Origin: Candidatus Iainarchaeum sp.
GTDB lineage: Archaea > Micrarchaeota > Micrarchaeia > Anstonellales > Bilamarchaeaceae
DNA: 5,788 bases
Direction: 5' to 3'
NCBI GenBank assembly: GCA_028714395.1
Contig: JAQTMJ010000060.1
Coordinates: 1 to 5,788, forward strand
In this document: one piece after another, positions 1-5,411 of the stretch
How positions within the stretch are numbered: the first letter of the stretch is position 1
Layout: every line of letters starts with the position of its first letter
The notes under the pieces: generated by a model
What the model saw: the letters and a program-made list of their open reading frames with translations, nothing else
Told to the model about the DNA's origin: nothing
Database searches by the model: none
Program-made: the position numbers and the translations under genes

Positions 1-39
1 TACGGGCACGAGGTAACGCTTAACGAGATAAAGTTCTAG
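1..39 (+). CDS. 3' end of an upstream gene (possibly exosome subunit Csl4)
   Basis: Frame 1 is open from the window edge and ends in TAG at 37-39, giving the C-terminal residues YGHEVTLNEIKF. Twelve residues cannot identify a protein. Its stop overlaps the Shine-Dalgarno sequence of rpoL, so the two are probably co-transcribed. In many archaea the gene next to rpoL encodes the exosome RNA-binding cap protein Csl4, and a short tail after a YG following the terminal zinc ribbon would fit my recollection of that family. The Csl4 assignment is inference from context only. Confidence 0.35.
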   Translation, partial: YGHEVTLNEIKF

Positions 40-47
40 GTGAGCCC

Positions 48-323
48 ATGGAAATAAAAATAATCAACCACGAGAAAACGCTGCTGGAGTTCGAAATCCT
101 GGGGTACGAGTATTACACGCTCCCGGAACTCATAACCGGCGCCCTGTCCAAGAATGATGCCGTGGAGTTCGTGTCCTACAAGGTGGACCACCCCACGGTC
201 GGGAAGCCCAGGATAGTGGTCAGGACCAAGAGCAAGGACGCGCTGAACCTCACCCTGGGAGCCATAGAGGACATCGCCTCCCAGGTGGCCGACCTCAGGA
301 AGGCGCTCAAGAAGTCCAAGTGA
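48..323 (+). CDS. rpoL: DNA-directed RNA polymerase subunit L (Rpo11/RpoL)
   Basis: This 91-residue protein has the usual length of archaeal RpoL, the homologue of eukaryotic Rpb11/AC19. RpoL pairs with subunit D to form the platform on which the polymerase assembles. The diagnostic part is residues 38-61, where AVEFVSYKVDHPTVGKPRIV matches the family pattern of an aromatic strand followed by HP, a short loop and a strand (H48-P49). Residues 62-89 form the long C-terminal helix that packs against subunit D. The N-terminal family motif, typically DHTLxNLL, reads YYTLPELI (22-29), so the His is replaced by Tyr. The ATG start at 48 is preceded by GGTGAG at 39-44, which overlaps the upstream stop. 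The stop is only 10 nt before the signal peptidase start, suggesting one operon. Confidence 0.93.
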   Translation: MEIKIINHEKTLLEFEILGYEYYTLPELITGALSKNDAVEFVSYKVDHPTVGKPRIVVRTKSKDALNLTLGAIEDIASQVADLRKALKKSK

Positions 324-333
324 GCGTGGTCCG

Positions 334-1317
334 GTGGACTTGAAAAAGGCCGGGGAGAAGCTCACCAGATTCGAGGAGAGCACCGCCCAGGTATCCATAC
401 TCATAGTAACGCTGATTTTCTACCTGCTCACCAAGAACGCGGTGTTCGGGGTGCTGGTGGCCCTGGAGTTCATAGCCTTTGTGGCGATAGAGATACAGCA
501 GGGCGTGCAGCACCACGGAGTGAAGTACGAGATTTACGACACGCTGAAATCTTTAGGGGTCGCGGTGCTGCTCTGGCTCTCGGTTTCAGTGCTGCTCGGC
601 ACCTCGGTGCCCATAAGCGCCGTGGTTTCGTGCTCCATGCTCCCGAACCTCCAGCGCGGCGATCTCACCGTGATAAGGGGCGCTTCCTCGGCAACCCTGA
701 ATGCACCGCAGATAGAGCTGAGCCCAGAGGATTTCGTAAAGCTCTATTCGCACGAGGCCCGGGTGGTTTCCCCGGACGGGACTTTTGCAGTGAACGGCTC
801 GCTGTTCTCCTACTGCCAGGTGTACAAGTACAGCGACAAGGTTTGCACTGATTTCTATTCATCCCCTTCGCTGTTCATAGAGCAGAGGGGCCCGCTCTCC
901 TTTCATTACTCCAAGTGCGAGAGGACGGTGCTGGGCACGAGCAACAGCGCTCAGACCCCGTGCCTGACTTCGGTTACATACAAAGGCCAGGAATTTAGGC
1001 CCAACATGTCAAACGACATCATAGTGTACCAGCCCAACGGCGGCGACCTTTTCTCCTACACCGGTGACATCATCCACCGCGTGTTCCTCAAGGTGAAAGT
1101 GGGCTCCTCCAATTTCGTGCTCACCAAAGGCGACAACAACGAGGTGATGGACATACAGTTCTACGATTACGGAAGGAACCTGGCCAACACCCCTGTCCAG
1201 GAGAAGAACATAAAAGGAGCGAACCTTTTTGCAATACCCTACGTGGGCTATTTCAAGCTCTTCATTTCAGGCTTCGTGGACGAGCCTGTGTACTGCAACA
1301 CGAATCTGCTATACTAG
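334..1317 (+). CDS. Signal peptidase I, archaeal/ER type (S26B), with extra membrane segments and a Cys-containing insertion
   Basis: This 327-residue membrane protease should cleave signal peptides from secreted proteins on the outer face of the membrane. Hydrophobic segments lie at about 19-32, 36-52 and 73-92. Straight after the third comes SCSMLPNLQRGD (99-110), whose Ser101 is the expected catalytic serine. GDIIHRV (244-250) supplies His248, and KGDNNEVMD (265-273) supplies Asp267 and Asp273. That His and paired Asp (six residues apart) is the archaeal/Sec11 arrangement, instead of the bacterial Ser-Lys dyad. IPYVGYFKL (301-309) is the usual C-terminal strand. The protein is longer than typical archaeal enzymes because of an N-terminal two-helix hairpin and an insertion at about 113-226 between the Ser and His motifs; the insertion carries Cys161, 171, 195 and 210. 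Translation starts at GTG 334, with GTGAG at 320-324 over the rpoL stop as a possible ribosome site. It converges on the next gene with 8 nt between stops. Confidence 0.88.
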   Translation: MDLKKAGEKLTRFEESTAQVSILIVTLIFYLLTKNAVFGVLVALEFIAFVAIEIQQGVQHHGVKYEIYDTLKSLGVAVLLWLSVSVLLGTSVPISAVVSCSMLPNLQRGDLTVIRGASSATLNAPQIELSPEDFVKLYSHEARVVSPDGTFAVNGSLFSYCQVYKYSDKVCTDFYSSPSLFIEQRGPLSFHYSKCERTVLGTSNSAQTPCLTSVTYKGQEFRPNMSNDIIVYQPNGGDLFSYTGDIIHRVFLKVKVGSSNFVLTKGDNNEVMDIQFYDYGRNLANTPVQEKNIKGANLFAIPYVGYFKLFISGFVDEPVYCNTNLLY

Positions 1318-1325
1318 AAAGAAGA

Positions 1326-2159
1326 TTACCTATAGTGCCCCTCTTCCCTTTCCAGCAGCACCAGCTCACCTATCCTGGCCATGAGCGCGTCCTTCTGCTT
1401 CTGCTCCACTTTCATCTTGCCGAGCTTCTCCTTCCATCCGGCTATTGCTGAGAGTATCCTTCCTCCGAGCTGCTCGCCGTCCACGCTGTCCGCGTAGGAA
1501 AGCAGCGCCCTGAGCGCGTAGAGCGAATTGCTTTTTCCCAGCGCCTCCACGGTCGCGTTCCTCAGCATCCTTGCGCCCTCGCTTCCGTCCGCGGAAGAGA
1601 AGAAGGAGAACTGGTGGGTGAGCACCTTCGCAGCATCATCATCCCCGAGCTCGGCGAGCAGGTTTATTATTTCCAGCATCCCTTCCAGCGAATTGGTGTA
1701 GTTGAACATCTCGTTGTACACGTTCATCCTGAGCTGGACCGGCTCGGCCTGGGGCAGCTTCTTCCTGAAATACTCGAAATTCTTTGGAATCCTGAGTTCG
1801 CCGAATTTAGCGATCCGCTCGTGGAGCACGTAGAGCATCACCTGCTTCACGTTCGGACTCTGGCGCGCGTACATCTTCTTGAGCGTTTCAAGCGCCTCGC
1901 CCCTTGCCTGCTCGTTGGCGCTCACCGGGTACATGCTCAGCTTCTTCATTGCACTGTCCACTTCGTCCAGCGCTTTTTTCCTCTCTTCTTCCTCCTTGGT
2001 GGGGAGCTTCTCCTCCACCTTTACCGTTTCCGGTTTCGGATCGGTTTTCATCTCGCGTCCTATCACGGCAGGGGGCTTTCTCCCTCCGGATGCCGGCTTG
2101 TTCCCAGGTATGGGCTTTATCTCAATCTTTGCTGTTTGCGTTTCGTTTTTTTTCGCCAT
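1326..2159 (-). CDS. Unrecognised helical (HEAT-like) protein with disordered N-terminus
   Basis: I do not recognise this 277-residue protein. Residues 1-65 are rich in Lys, Glu and Pro (for example KPIPGNKPASGGRKPP at 15-30 and KEEEERKK at 55-62) and are probably disordered or nucleic-acid/partner-binding. The rest is predicted by eye to be all helical. Two stretches have the spacing of HEAT/PBS-lyase-type repeats: about 156-181 (LEIINLLAELGDDDAAKVL) and 196-223 (NATVEALGKSNSLYALRALL). There is no signal peptide, membrane segment, Cys cluster or enzymatic motif, so a cytoplasmic scaffold or adaptor is the best guess. ATG at 2159 is preferred over in-frame GTG (2168) and ATG (2165) because GTGAT (2168-2164) then serves as a weak ribosome site. 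An A8 run in codons 3-5 could be slippage-prone. Base composition resembles its neighbours. Confidence 0.75.
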   Translation of the reverse strand: MAKKNETQTAKIEIKPIPGNKPASGGRKPPAVIGREMKTDPKPETVKVEEKLPTKEEEERKKALDEVDSAMKKLSMYPVSANEQARGEALETLKKMYARQSPNVKQVMLYVLHERIAKFGELRIPKNFEYFRKKLPQAEPVQLRMNVYNEMFNYTNSLEGMLEIINLLAELGDDDAAKVLTHQFSFFSSADGSEGARMLRNATVEALGKSNSLYALRALLSYADSVDGEQLGGRILSAIAGWKEKLGKMKVEQKQKDALMARIGELVLLEREEGHYR

Positions 2160-2168
2160 AAACATCAC

Positions 2169-2176
2169 TTTTAAAT
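2169..2176 (+). promoter_or_regulatory. TATA box for the ITPase gene
   Basis: TTTTAAAT is centred about 26 nt upstream of ATG 2199. Archaeal transcription usually starts about 25-27 nt downstream of the TATA centre, so the mRNA would begin at or next to the start codon. It lies within the perfect 12-bp palindrome TTTAAATTTAAA (2170-2181). Confidence 0.6.
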
Positions 2177-2184
2177 TTAAACTG

Positions 2185-2194
2185 AATTATTTAT
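2185..2194 (-). promoter_or_regulatory. Possible TATA box for the divergent HEAT-like gene
   Basis: Read on the minus strand this is ATAAATAATT, centred about 30 nt upstream of ATG 2159, which predicts a transcript with a leader of only a few bases. It overlaps the initiation region of the ITPase gene on the other strand, so the two promoters are interlocked. The alternative TATA, TTTAAATTTAAA at 2181-2170, would start transcription inside the coding region and is therefore less likely for this direction. Confidence 0.4.
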
Positions 2195-2198
2195 GCTG

Positions 2199-2759
2199 AT
2201 GTCTATTAAAATACTATTCGCAACCGGCAATGCGCACAAGTTCGCTGAAGCTTCGGCCATGCTCAGGCCCCATGGCATAGGGCTCCAGCGCCTGGATTCG
2301 AAACGCGGGGAAATACGCGCGGAAGATGTGGAACAAGTGGCGCTGGCGAGCGCAAAATCCCTTTTCGCTGAAGTCAAAAAGCCGCTCATTGTAGAGGATT
2401 CCGGCCTCTTTATTCCATCTCTCAATGATTTCCCGGGAGCCTATTCAGCATGGGTGCAGAAGAAGCTCGGCAATAAAGGGATACTCAAATTGATGAAAAA
2501 TGCTGCGGACCGCTCGGCCTATTTCAAGGCCTGCGTTGCCTATGCGGATAAGAAGGGCGCGCGCACCTTCTGCGGGGAAGTGCACGGCTCCATATGTGAG
2601 AGCGAGCGCGGCTCCGCAGGCTTCGGCTACGACCCCATATTCGTGCCCGCCGGGGAAACTCAGACGTTCGCGGAAAACGAAACGCTTAAAAACCGTATTT
2701 CGCATAGGTTTAATGCTTTTACTGCCTTCGCCAGGTGGTATTCTAATTACGTACCATAA
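2199..2759 (+). CDS. rdgB: ITP/XTP pyrophosphatase (HAM1/RdgB family)
   Basis: This 186-residue enzyme should hydrolyse non-canonical purine triphosphates (ITP, dITP, XTP) to monophosphate and pyrophosphate, keeping deaminated bases out of DNA and RNA. The family signatures occur in order: FATGNAHKF (7-15) with the Thr-Gly-Asn and Lys14 that hold the triphosphate; VEDSGLFIPSLNDFPGAYSA (65-84) with the metal/catalytic Asp67; GFGYDPIFVP (141-150), which contacts the base; and KNRISHR (164-170). The length is normal. Start choice: ATG 2193 and ATG 2199 are both in frame; 2199 gives the family-like start MSIKILFATGN and sits 26 nt from the TATA centre with no Shine-Dalgarno sequence, so the mRNA is probably leaderless. 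HAM1-like genes are often found next to rps15 and KEOPS genes in archaea, in keeping with the gene that follows 34 nt downstream. Confidence 0.93.
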   Translation: MSIKILFATGNAHKFAEASAMLRPHGIGLQRLDSKRGEIRAEDVEQVALASAKSLFAEVKKPLIVEDSGLFIPSLNDFPGAYSAWVQKKLGNKGILKLMKNAADRSAYFKACVAYADKKGARTFCGEVHGSICESERGSAGFGYDPIFVPAGETQTFAENETLKNRISHRFNAFTAFARWYSNYVP

Positions 2760-2793
2760 AAGCAAGAGCTAAAACGATTAATGGTGAACCTTA

Positions 2794-3249
2794 ATGGCAA
2801 GATTGCATTCCGGAAAAAAGGGGAAAAGCTCCCGCAAGAGGCCCAAGAGCAAGGTGGCCCCGAAGTGGGTGGATTACTCCAAGGAGGAAGTGAAGGACAT
2901 AATAAGGAACCTGTCCAAGAAGGGCACGCCGCCCACGATGATGGGGCTGGTGCTCAGGGACCAGTACGCTGTGCCCGCGGTCAAGCCCATACTCGGGAAA
3001 ACGCTCAACCAGTTCCTTGAAGAGGAAAATTTGCGTCCGCAATACCCCGATGATTTGCTCAACCTAATTAAGAAGGCGGTGCGCATGCGCAACCACATAA
3101 AGGGGAACAAGATGGACGTGCACGGGAAGGTGAAGCTCCTCCATGTGGAATCCAAGATACAGCGGCTCGTGAAATACTACCGCAGGAACGGCAGGCTCCC
3201 CGCAGACTGGAAGTACGACGCGGAGACTGCGGCGCTCATAGTGAAGTGA
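2794..3249 (+). CDS. rps15: 30S ribosomal protein uS15 (S15P/S13e)
   Basis: This 151-residue protein is the long archaeal/eukaryotic form of S15, a primary binder of the central domain of 16S rRNA. The archaeal N-terminal extension begins MARLHSGKKGKS (1-12), followed by the hallmark APKWVDYSKEEV (22-33) and MMGLVLRDQYAVPAVK (49-64). The universal S15 fold runs from about residue 87, including LLNLIKKAVRMR (88-99) and ESKIQRLVKYYRRNGRLP (119-136), then the archaeal tail DWKYDAETAALIV. ATG 2794 is preceded by GGTGA at 2783-2787, a good Shine-Dalgarno site. A CATAAAAG at 2755-2762, overlapping the ITPase stop, might be a weak extra promoter, but read-through from the ITPase gene is equally possible. 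The stop codon lies 5 nt before the rps3ae start, so the two are co-transcribed. Confidence 0.97.
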   Translation: MARLHSGKKGKSSRKRPKSKVAPKWVDYSKEEVKDIIRNLSKKGTPPTMMGLVLRDQYAVPAVKPILGKTLNQFLEEENLRPQYPDDLLNLIKKAVRMRNHIKGNKMDVHGKVKLLHVESKIQRLVKYYRRNGRLPADWKYDAETAALIVK

Positions 3250-3254
3250 TTTTA

Positions 3255-3851
3255 ATGGCAACTCCAACAAAGAAAACCAAGGTTATTGACAAGTGGAAGA
3301 CCAAGCAGTGGTACAACGTGCTTGCGCCCCACCTGTTCGACAACAAGGAAATCGCTGAAATCGTTTCAAGCGACGAGGGCAACCTGAAGAACCGCATAGT
3401 CTCCATAAGCCTTGCGGAAGTCACGGGGCAGCCCTCGCAGATTTCCATATTCACCTCGCTCAAGTTCCGCATAATAGAGGTGAAGGGCAAGAGCGCCTAC
3501 ACTCGGATGATAGGGCACGAGATTTCTCCCTCCTACATAAGGACGCTTTCCAGGAGGAACCGCTCGCTCATCACCTTCGTGAAGGATGTTAAAACAAAGG
3601 ACGACCAGACGCTGAGAATTAAAATACTTGCGATAACAGGGAACGCGGTCTCGCAGAACACCAAGAAGAGCCTGCACCACGCCATAGACGGCGAGGTGAA
3701 GAAGATGGCCGAGGAATTCAGCCTCGACCAGCTCATGCAGGAAATAGTGTTCGGCAGGTTCGCGAGCAGGGTGTTCAACCGCCTCAAACAAATCACAGCG
3801 ATGAGGCGCGTGGAGACCAGGAAGACCGAGCTCAAGGAGGCGCTCGCATAA
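3255..3851 (+). CDS. rps3ae: 30S ribosomal protein eS1 (S3Ae)
   Basis: This 198-residue protein is the archaeal/eukaryotic small-subunit protein S3Ae, absent from bacteria and located near the mRNA exit and platform of the 30S subunit. Family landmarks are IDKWKTKQWYNVLAPHLF (11-28), KFRIIEVKGKSAYTRMIGHE (70-89), SYIRTLSRRNRS (93-104) and the C-terminal RRVETRKTEL (184-193). Length is normal. Start choice: a GTG at 3246 overlapping the rps15 stop is in frame, but ATG 3255 gives the family-like MATPTKKTK start and leaves GTGAT (3246-3250) as a ribosome site. In several euryarchaea, as I recall, a RecJ-like exonuclease gene separates rps15 and rps3ae; here they abut with 5 nt between them. T-rich sequence follows directly, suggesting the operon ends here. 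Confidence 0.97.
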   Translation: MATPTKKTKVIDKWKTKQWYNVLAPHLFDNKEIAEIVSSDEGNLKNRIVSISLAEVTGQPSQISIFTSLKFRIIEVKGKSAYTRMIGHEISPSYIRTLSRRNRSLITFVKDVKTKDDQTLRIKILAITGNAVSQNTKKSLHHAIDGEVKKMAEEFSLDQLMQEIVFGRFASRVFNRLKQITAMRRVETRKTELKEALA

Positions 3852-3873
3852 CTTCTTTTTATTAATCTATTTT
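3852..3873 (+). terminator. T-rich transcription terminator after rps3ae
   Basis: CTTCTTTTT begins one base after the rps3ae stop and is followed by TATTTT at 3868-3873. Archaeal RNA polymerase terminates on short T-tracts in the non-template strand without needing a hairpin, and no hairpin is seen here. The position between two converging genes fits a terminator. Confidence 0.55.
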
Positions 3874-3934
3874 CCCATGCTACTTACCTATCGCTAATTT
3901 CAATTCGCCGACAAAATCTTTTGGGAAACGGGCG

Positions 3935-4969
3935 CTATGCCAGAAAGATTGCTTTCTGCAAAAGAGGATCTGAGAGATGGTATTTTTGGTCTTTTTTTTC
4001 TACAAACGAATATGCGGACAGTTTCTCCAGCGCGAAATTGAACTGGTTCGGGTTAAGCTGCTCACCCATCGTTTTGCCAGTACGTGACCTGAGTTCATCC
4101 CAGCCTATTCCATCAGTGTTCCTAAGTATGCTGATATAGAGTTTTTTGTTTTTCACTTTCTTGAAAAAATGAACGAGTTCTGAGGCAGCGATTCTAGCCG
4201 CGTTTTGGCTTGTTTTGGCTAAGGCGTTTTGGCTCCTCTTTACCCCTCTTTCGTAACCGTAAAGCGTCAGCCACCCGATCAGGCCATCAAGTTCTGCAAC
4301 CGCATCTTCAATTTCTTCCTTGTGTATCTTCATGCCAAGTTGTCCAAATCCGGCTTTCAGGTACTCGGCGGACCTGTTTCTGTCGAGCCGTTCCATCACC
4401 ACCTTTGCGATGTCTCTGCCGTAGAGCGGATGTTCAGCGTCGGTTTGGCCTAGAATCTCCTCCACCAACCCTATTTCGCTTCCAGATATTATGAATGAAA
4501 CCTGGGGGAAGCGGTCATAAAAATAGGAAAGAACATCCGCCAGTTCCTTTGCCTTCATTCTTTGGGCTTCATCAATGAACACGCATATCTGCCCCGCAGT
4601 CCTGATTTTTTTCTCTATTTCAGTTTGGCTTTCCGAGCTCAGTTTTATGCCGAAACCGACTCCAAACGCGGATACGTTGAGGCTTTCTATCTTGCCAAAA
4701 ATTTTTGGTTTCCCAATCTTTACTGTTTCATAAATAGCTGCAAATAGCTCCTTTTTTGGTTCGGAAACGATTCTCCCGTCAAGCCAAAGTTTCAGGCATT
4801 TTGTCTCATTGTAAACCAGATTCAGGAGGCTGGTCTTTCCAACGCGCCTGACCCCAACAACGGCGATTATTTTTTCCTTCCTTTGCAGTGCTTTCTTGAC
4901 TTGACCATATTCGTAATCGTAATCAAAGAAATCCTGTTTCCTGCTCTTCGGTTCTATCTCAAAGTACAT
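3935..4969 (-). CDS. SSO1545-like archaeal P-loop ATPase (PF01637 type, STAND/AAA)
   Basis: This 344-residue protein is an archaeal ATPase of the kind exemplified by Sulfolobus SSO1545. The N-terminus FEIEPKSRKQDFFDYDYE (3-20) resembles that group's start. Walker A is GVRRVGKTS (39-47, Lys45). Walker B is VFIDEAQ (130-136, Asp133/Glu134). A sensor-like ISGSEIGLV (161-169) and PLYGRD (181-186) follow, then LDGLIGWLTLYGYE (227-240), equivalent to the family's GGIPGWL motif. Residues about 275-335 look like a winged helix ending YHLSDPLL. Nucleotide-dependent switching is supported; the cellular role is unknown for most members. The gene stands alone, opposite its neighbours. Hand-counted 60-base rows are 38-50% G+C against 53-57% in rps3ae, hinting at transfer. 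ATG 4969 lies about 26 nt from a TATA box and lacks a Shine-Dalgarno sequence, so it is probably leaderless. All motifs are intact. Confidence 0.85.
   Translation of the reverse strand: MYFEIEPKSRKQDFFDYDYEYGQVKKALQRKEKIIAVVGVRRVGKTSLLNLVYNETKCLKLWLDGRIVSEPKKELFAAIYETVKIGKPKIFGKIESLNVSAFGVGFGIKLSSESQTEIEKKIRTAGQICVFIDEAQRMKAKELADVLSYFYDRFPQVSFIISGSEIGLVEEILGQTDAEHPLYGRDIAKVVMERLDRNRSAEYLKAGFGQLGMKIHKEEIEDAVAELDGLIGWLTLYGYERGVKRSQNALAKTSQNAARIAASELVHFFKKVKNKKLYISILRNTDGIGWDELRSRTGKTMGEQLNPNQFNFALEKLSAYSFVEKKDQKYHLSDPLLQKAIFLA
4202..4234 (-). repeat. Triple 9-bp repeat inside the ATPase gene
   Basis: GTTTTGGCT (AGCCAAAAC on the coding strand) occurs at 4202-4210, 4212-4220 and 4226-4234. The outer two copies are in the same codon frame and both encode Ser-Gln-Asn (residues 246-248 and 254-256); the middle one is read in another frame as part of Ala-Lys-Thr. 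It lies in the linker after the LDGLIGWL motif. Confidence 0.7.
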
Positions 4970-4990
4970 GAGGAGTCTATAGCATAAAAG

Positions 4991-4998
4991 TTTATAAA
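4991..4998 (-). promoter_or_regulatory. TATA box for the ATPase gene
   Basis: TTTATAAA, itself a palindrome, is centred about 26 nt upstream of ATG 4969 on the minus strand. This predicts a transcript starting at the A of the start codon. No Shine-Dalgarno sequence is present between box and start. Confidence 0.65.
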
Positions 4999-5040
4999 GT
5001 TAAGCATTTGCATGTTTTACTTAACTTAAGTTAAGCAAAA
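4997..5040. promoter_or_regulatory. Operator-like dyad and direct repeats upstream of the ATPase
   Basis: CTTAACTTAAGTTAAG at 5020-5035 is a perfect 16-bp palindrome. With one mismatched pair (5019/5036) and flanking TTTT/AAAA it extends to a 26-bp dyad, 5015-5040, with 12 of 13 pairs matching. The half-site recurs as AAGTTAAGCA at 4997-5006 and again at 5028-5037, exactly 31 bp apart (about three helical turns). The first copy touches the ATPase TATA box, so a dimeric regulator binding here could control the ATPase promoter. The dyad has no loop, which favours a protein-binding site over an RNA hairpin. The regulator is not identifiable. Confidence 0.5.
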
Positions 5041-5103
5041 TGCAACTATTCTGCAATCGGAGGGCATTTCAGGGATTCCTTGAGGGAAAGGACGTAGGAA
5101 TGA

Positions 5104-5110
5104 TATAAAA
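5104..5110 (+). promoter_or_regulatory. TATA box for rnp1
   Basis: TATAAAA (within GATATAAAA) is centred 27 nt upstream of ATG 5134 with the purine-rich GTAGGAATGA before it as a possible BRE. This predicts transcription starting at the start codon. Confidence 0.65.
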
Positions 5111-5133
5111 TTGCTTTGTTTACTATATCTGTT

Positions 5134-5403
5134 ATGCGCACCGCGAAAAACCTGCGAATCCACGAGCTCATCGGGCTCCATGCGCAGATAGCGAATTCCT
5201 CGTGCAGGAAATGGATCGACTTGAAGGGAAAAATAGTGGACGAGACCAAAAATTTGCTCGTTTTCGAGACCGAGAAAGGCGAAGTGAAAATACAGAAAAT
5301 TTCTTCCGCATTCCTTTTCACGCTTGAGAACGGGGAGAAAGTGGAACTGAAGGGAAAAGATATCCTTTTCAGGCCAGAGGAAAGGACGAAAAAAGCCTTG
5401 TAG
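5134..5403 (+). CDS. rnp1: RNase P protein component 1 (Rpp29/Pop4)
   Basis: This 89-residue protein is the archaeal homologue of eukaryotic Rpp29/Pop4, which pairs with Rpp21 on the RNase P RNA and helps 5'-maturation of tRNAs. The family signature HELIGLHAQIANSS (10-23) is followed by IDLKGKIVDETKNLLVFET (28-46), the Sm-like barrel strands with the near-invariant G-x-V-x-DET-x-N pattern. The C-terminus has the strand ELKGKDILFRPEERTKK (71-87), where RPE(E/D)R is typical. The length is normal. ATG 5134 is chosen over an in-frame TTG at 5116 because it lies 27 nt from the TATA centre and gives a family-like N-terminus; the transcript is probably leaderless. In many archaea rnp1 sits among ribosomal genes next to rps17; here it is outside that cluster and leads into a creatininase-family gene 8 nt downstream. 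Confidence 0.93.
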   Translation: MRTAKNLRIHELIGLHAQIANSSCRKWIDLKGKIVDETKNLLVFETEKGEVKIQKISSAFLFTLENGEKVELKGKDILFRPEERTKKAL

Positions 5404-5406
5404 GTG
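5402..5406 (+). promoter_or_regulatory. Ribosome binding site of the creatininase-family gene
   Basis: AGGTG overlaps the rnp1 stop codon and ends 5 nt before ATG 5412. The spacing favours 5412 over the in-frame ATG at 5418 and supports translation from a shared rnp1 transcript. Confidence 0.6.
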
Positions 5407-5411
5407 TTTTC

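Noticed and set aside
598..611. GGCACC-TC-GGTGCC inverted repeat as a possible hairpin terminator
   Set aside because: It lies inside the signal peptidase coding sequence, has only a 2-nt loop, and no T-tract follows.
630..862. Open frames on both strands within the signal peptidase insertion, considered as sign of a nested gene or frameshift
   Set aside because: The signal peptidase frame is continuous from Ser101 through His248 to the stop, and the alternative frames have biased, motif-free translations.
1614..2174. Long + strand open frame opposite the HEAT-like gene
   Set aside because: Antisense shadow: its translation is rich in Leu, His and Phe with no recognisable motif, and the minus-strand frame has coherent helical composition, a ribosome site and promoter.
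2781..3020. 79-codon frame from ATG 2781 overlapping rps15
   Set aside because: It is the +1-type shadow of rps15; the rps15 product matches the full archaeal uS15 pattern and the GGTGA at 2783 belongs to ATG 2794.
3874..3934. Intergenic stretch between rps3ae and the ATPase stop, checked for a tRNA or small RNA
   Set aside because: No cloverleaf, box C/D or convincing stem was found; it looks like spacer between convergent transcripts.
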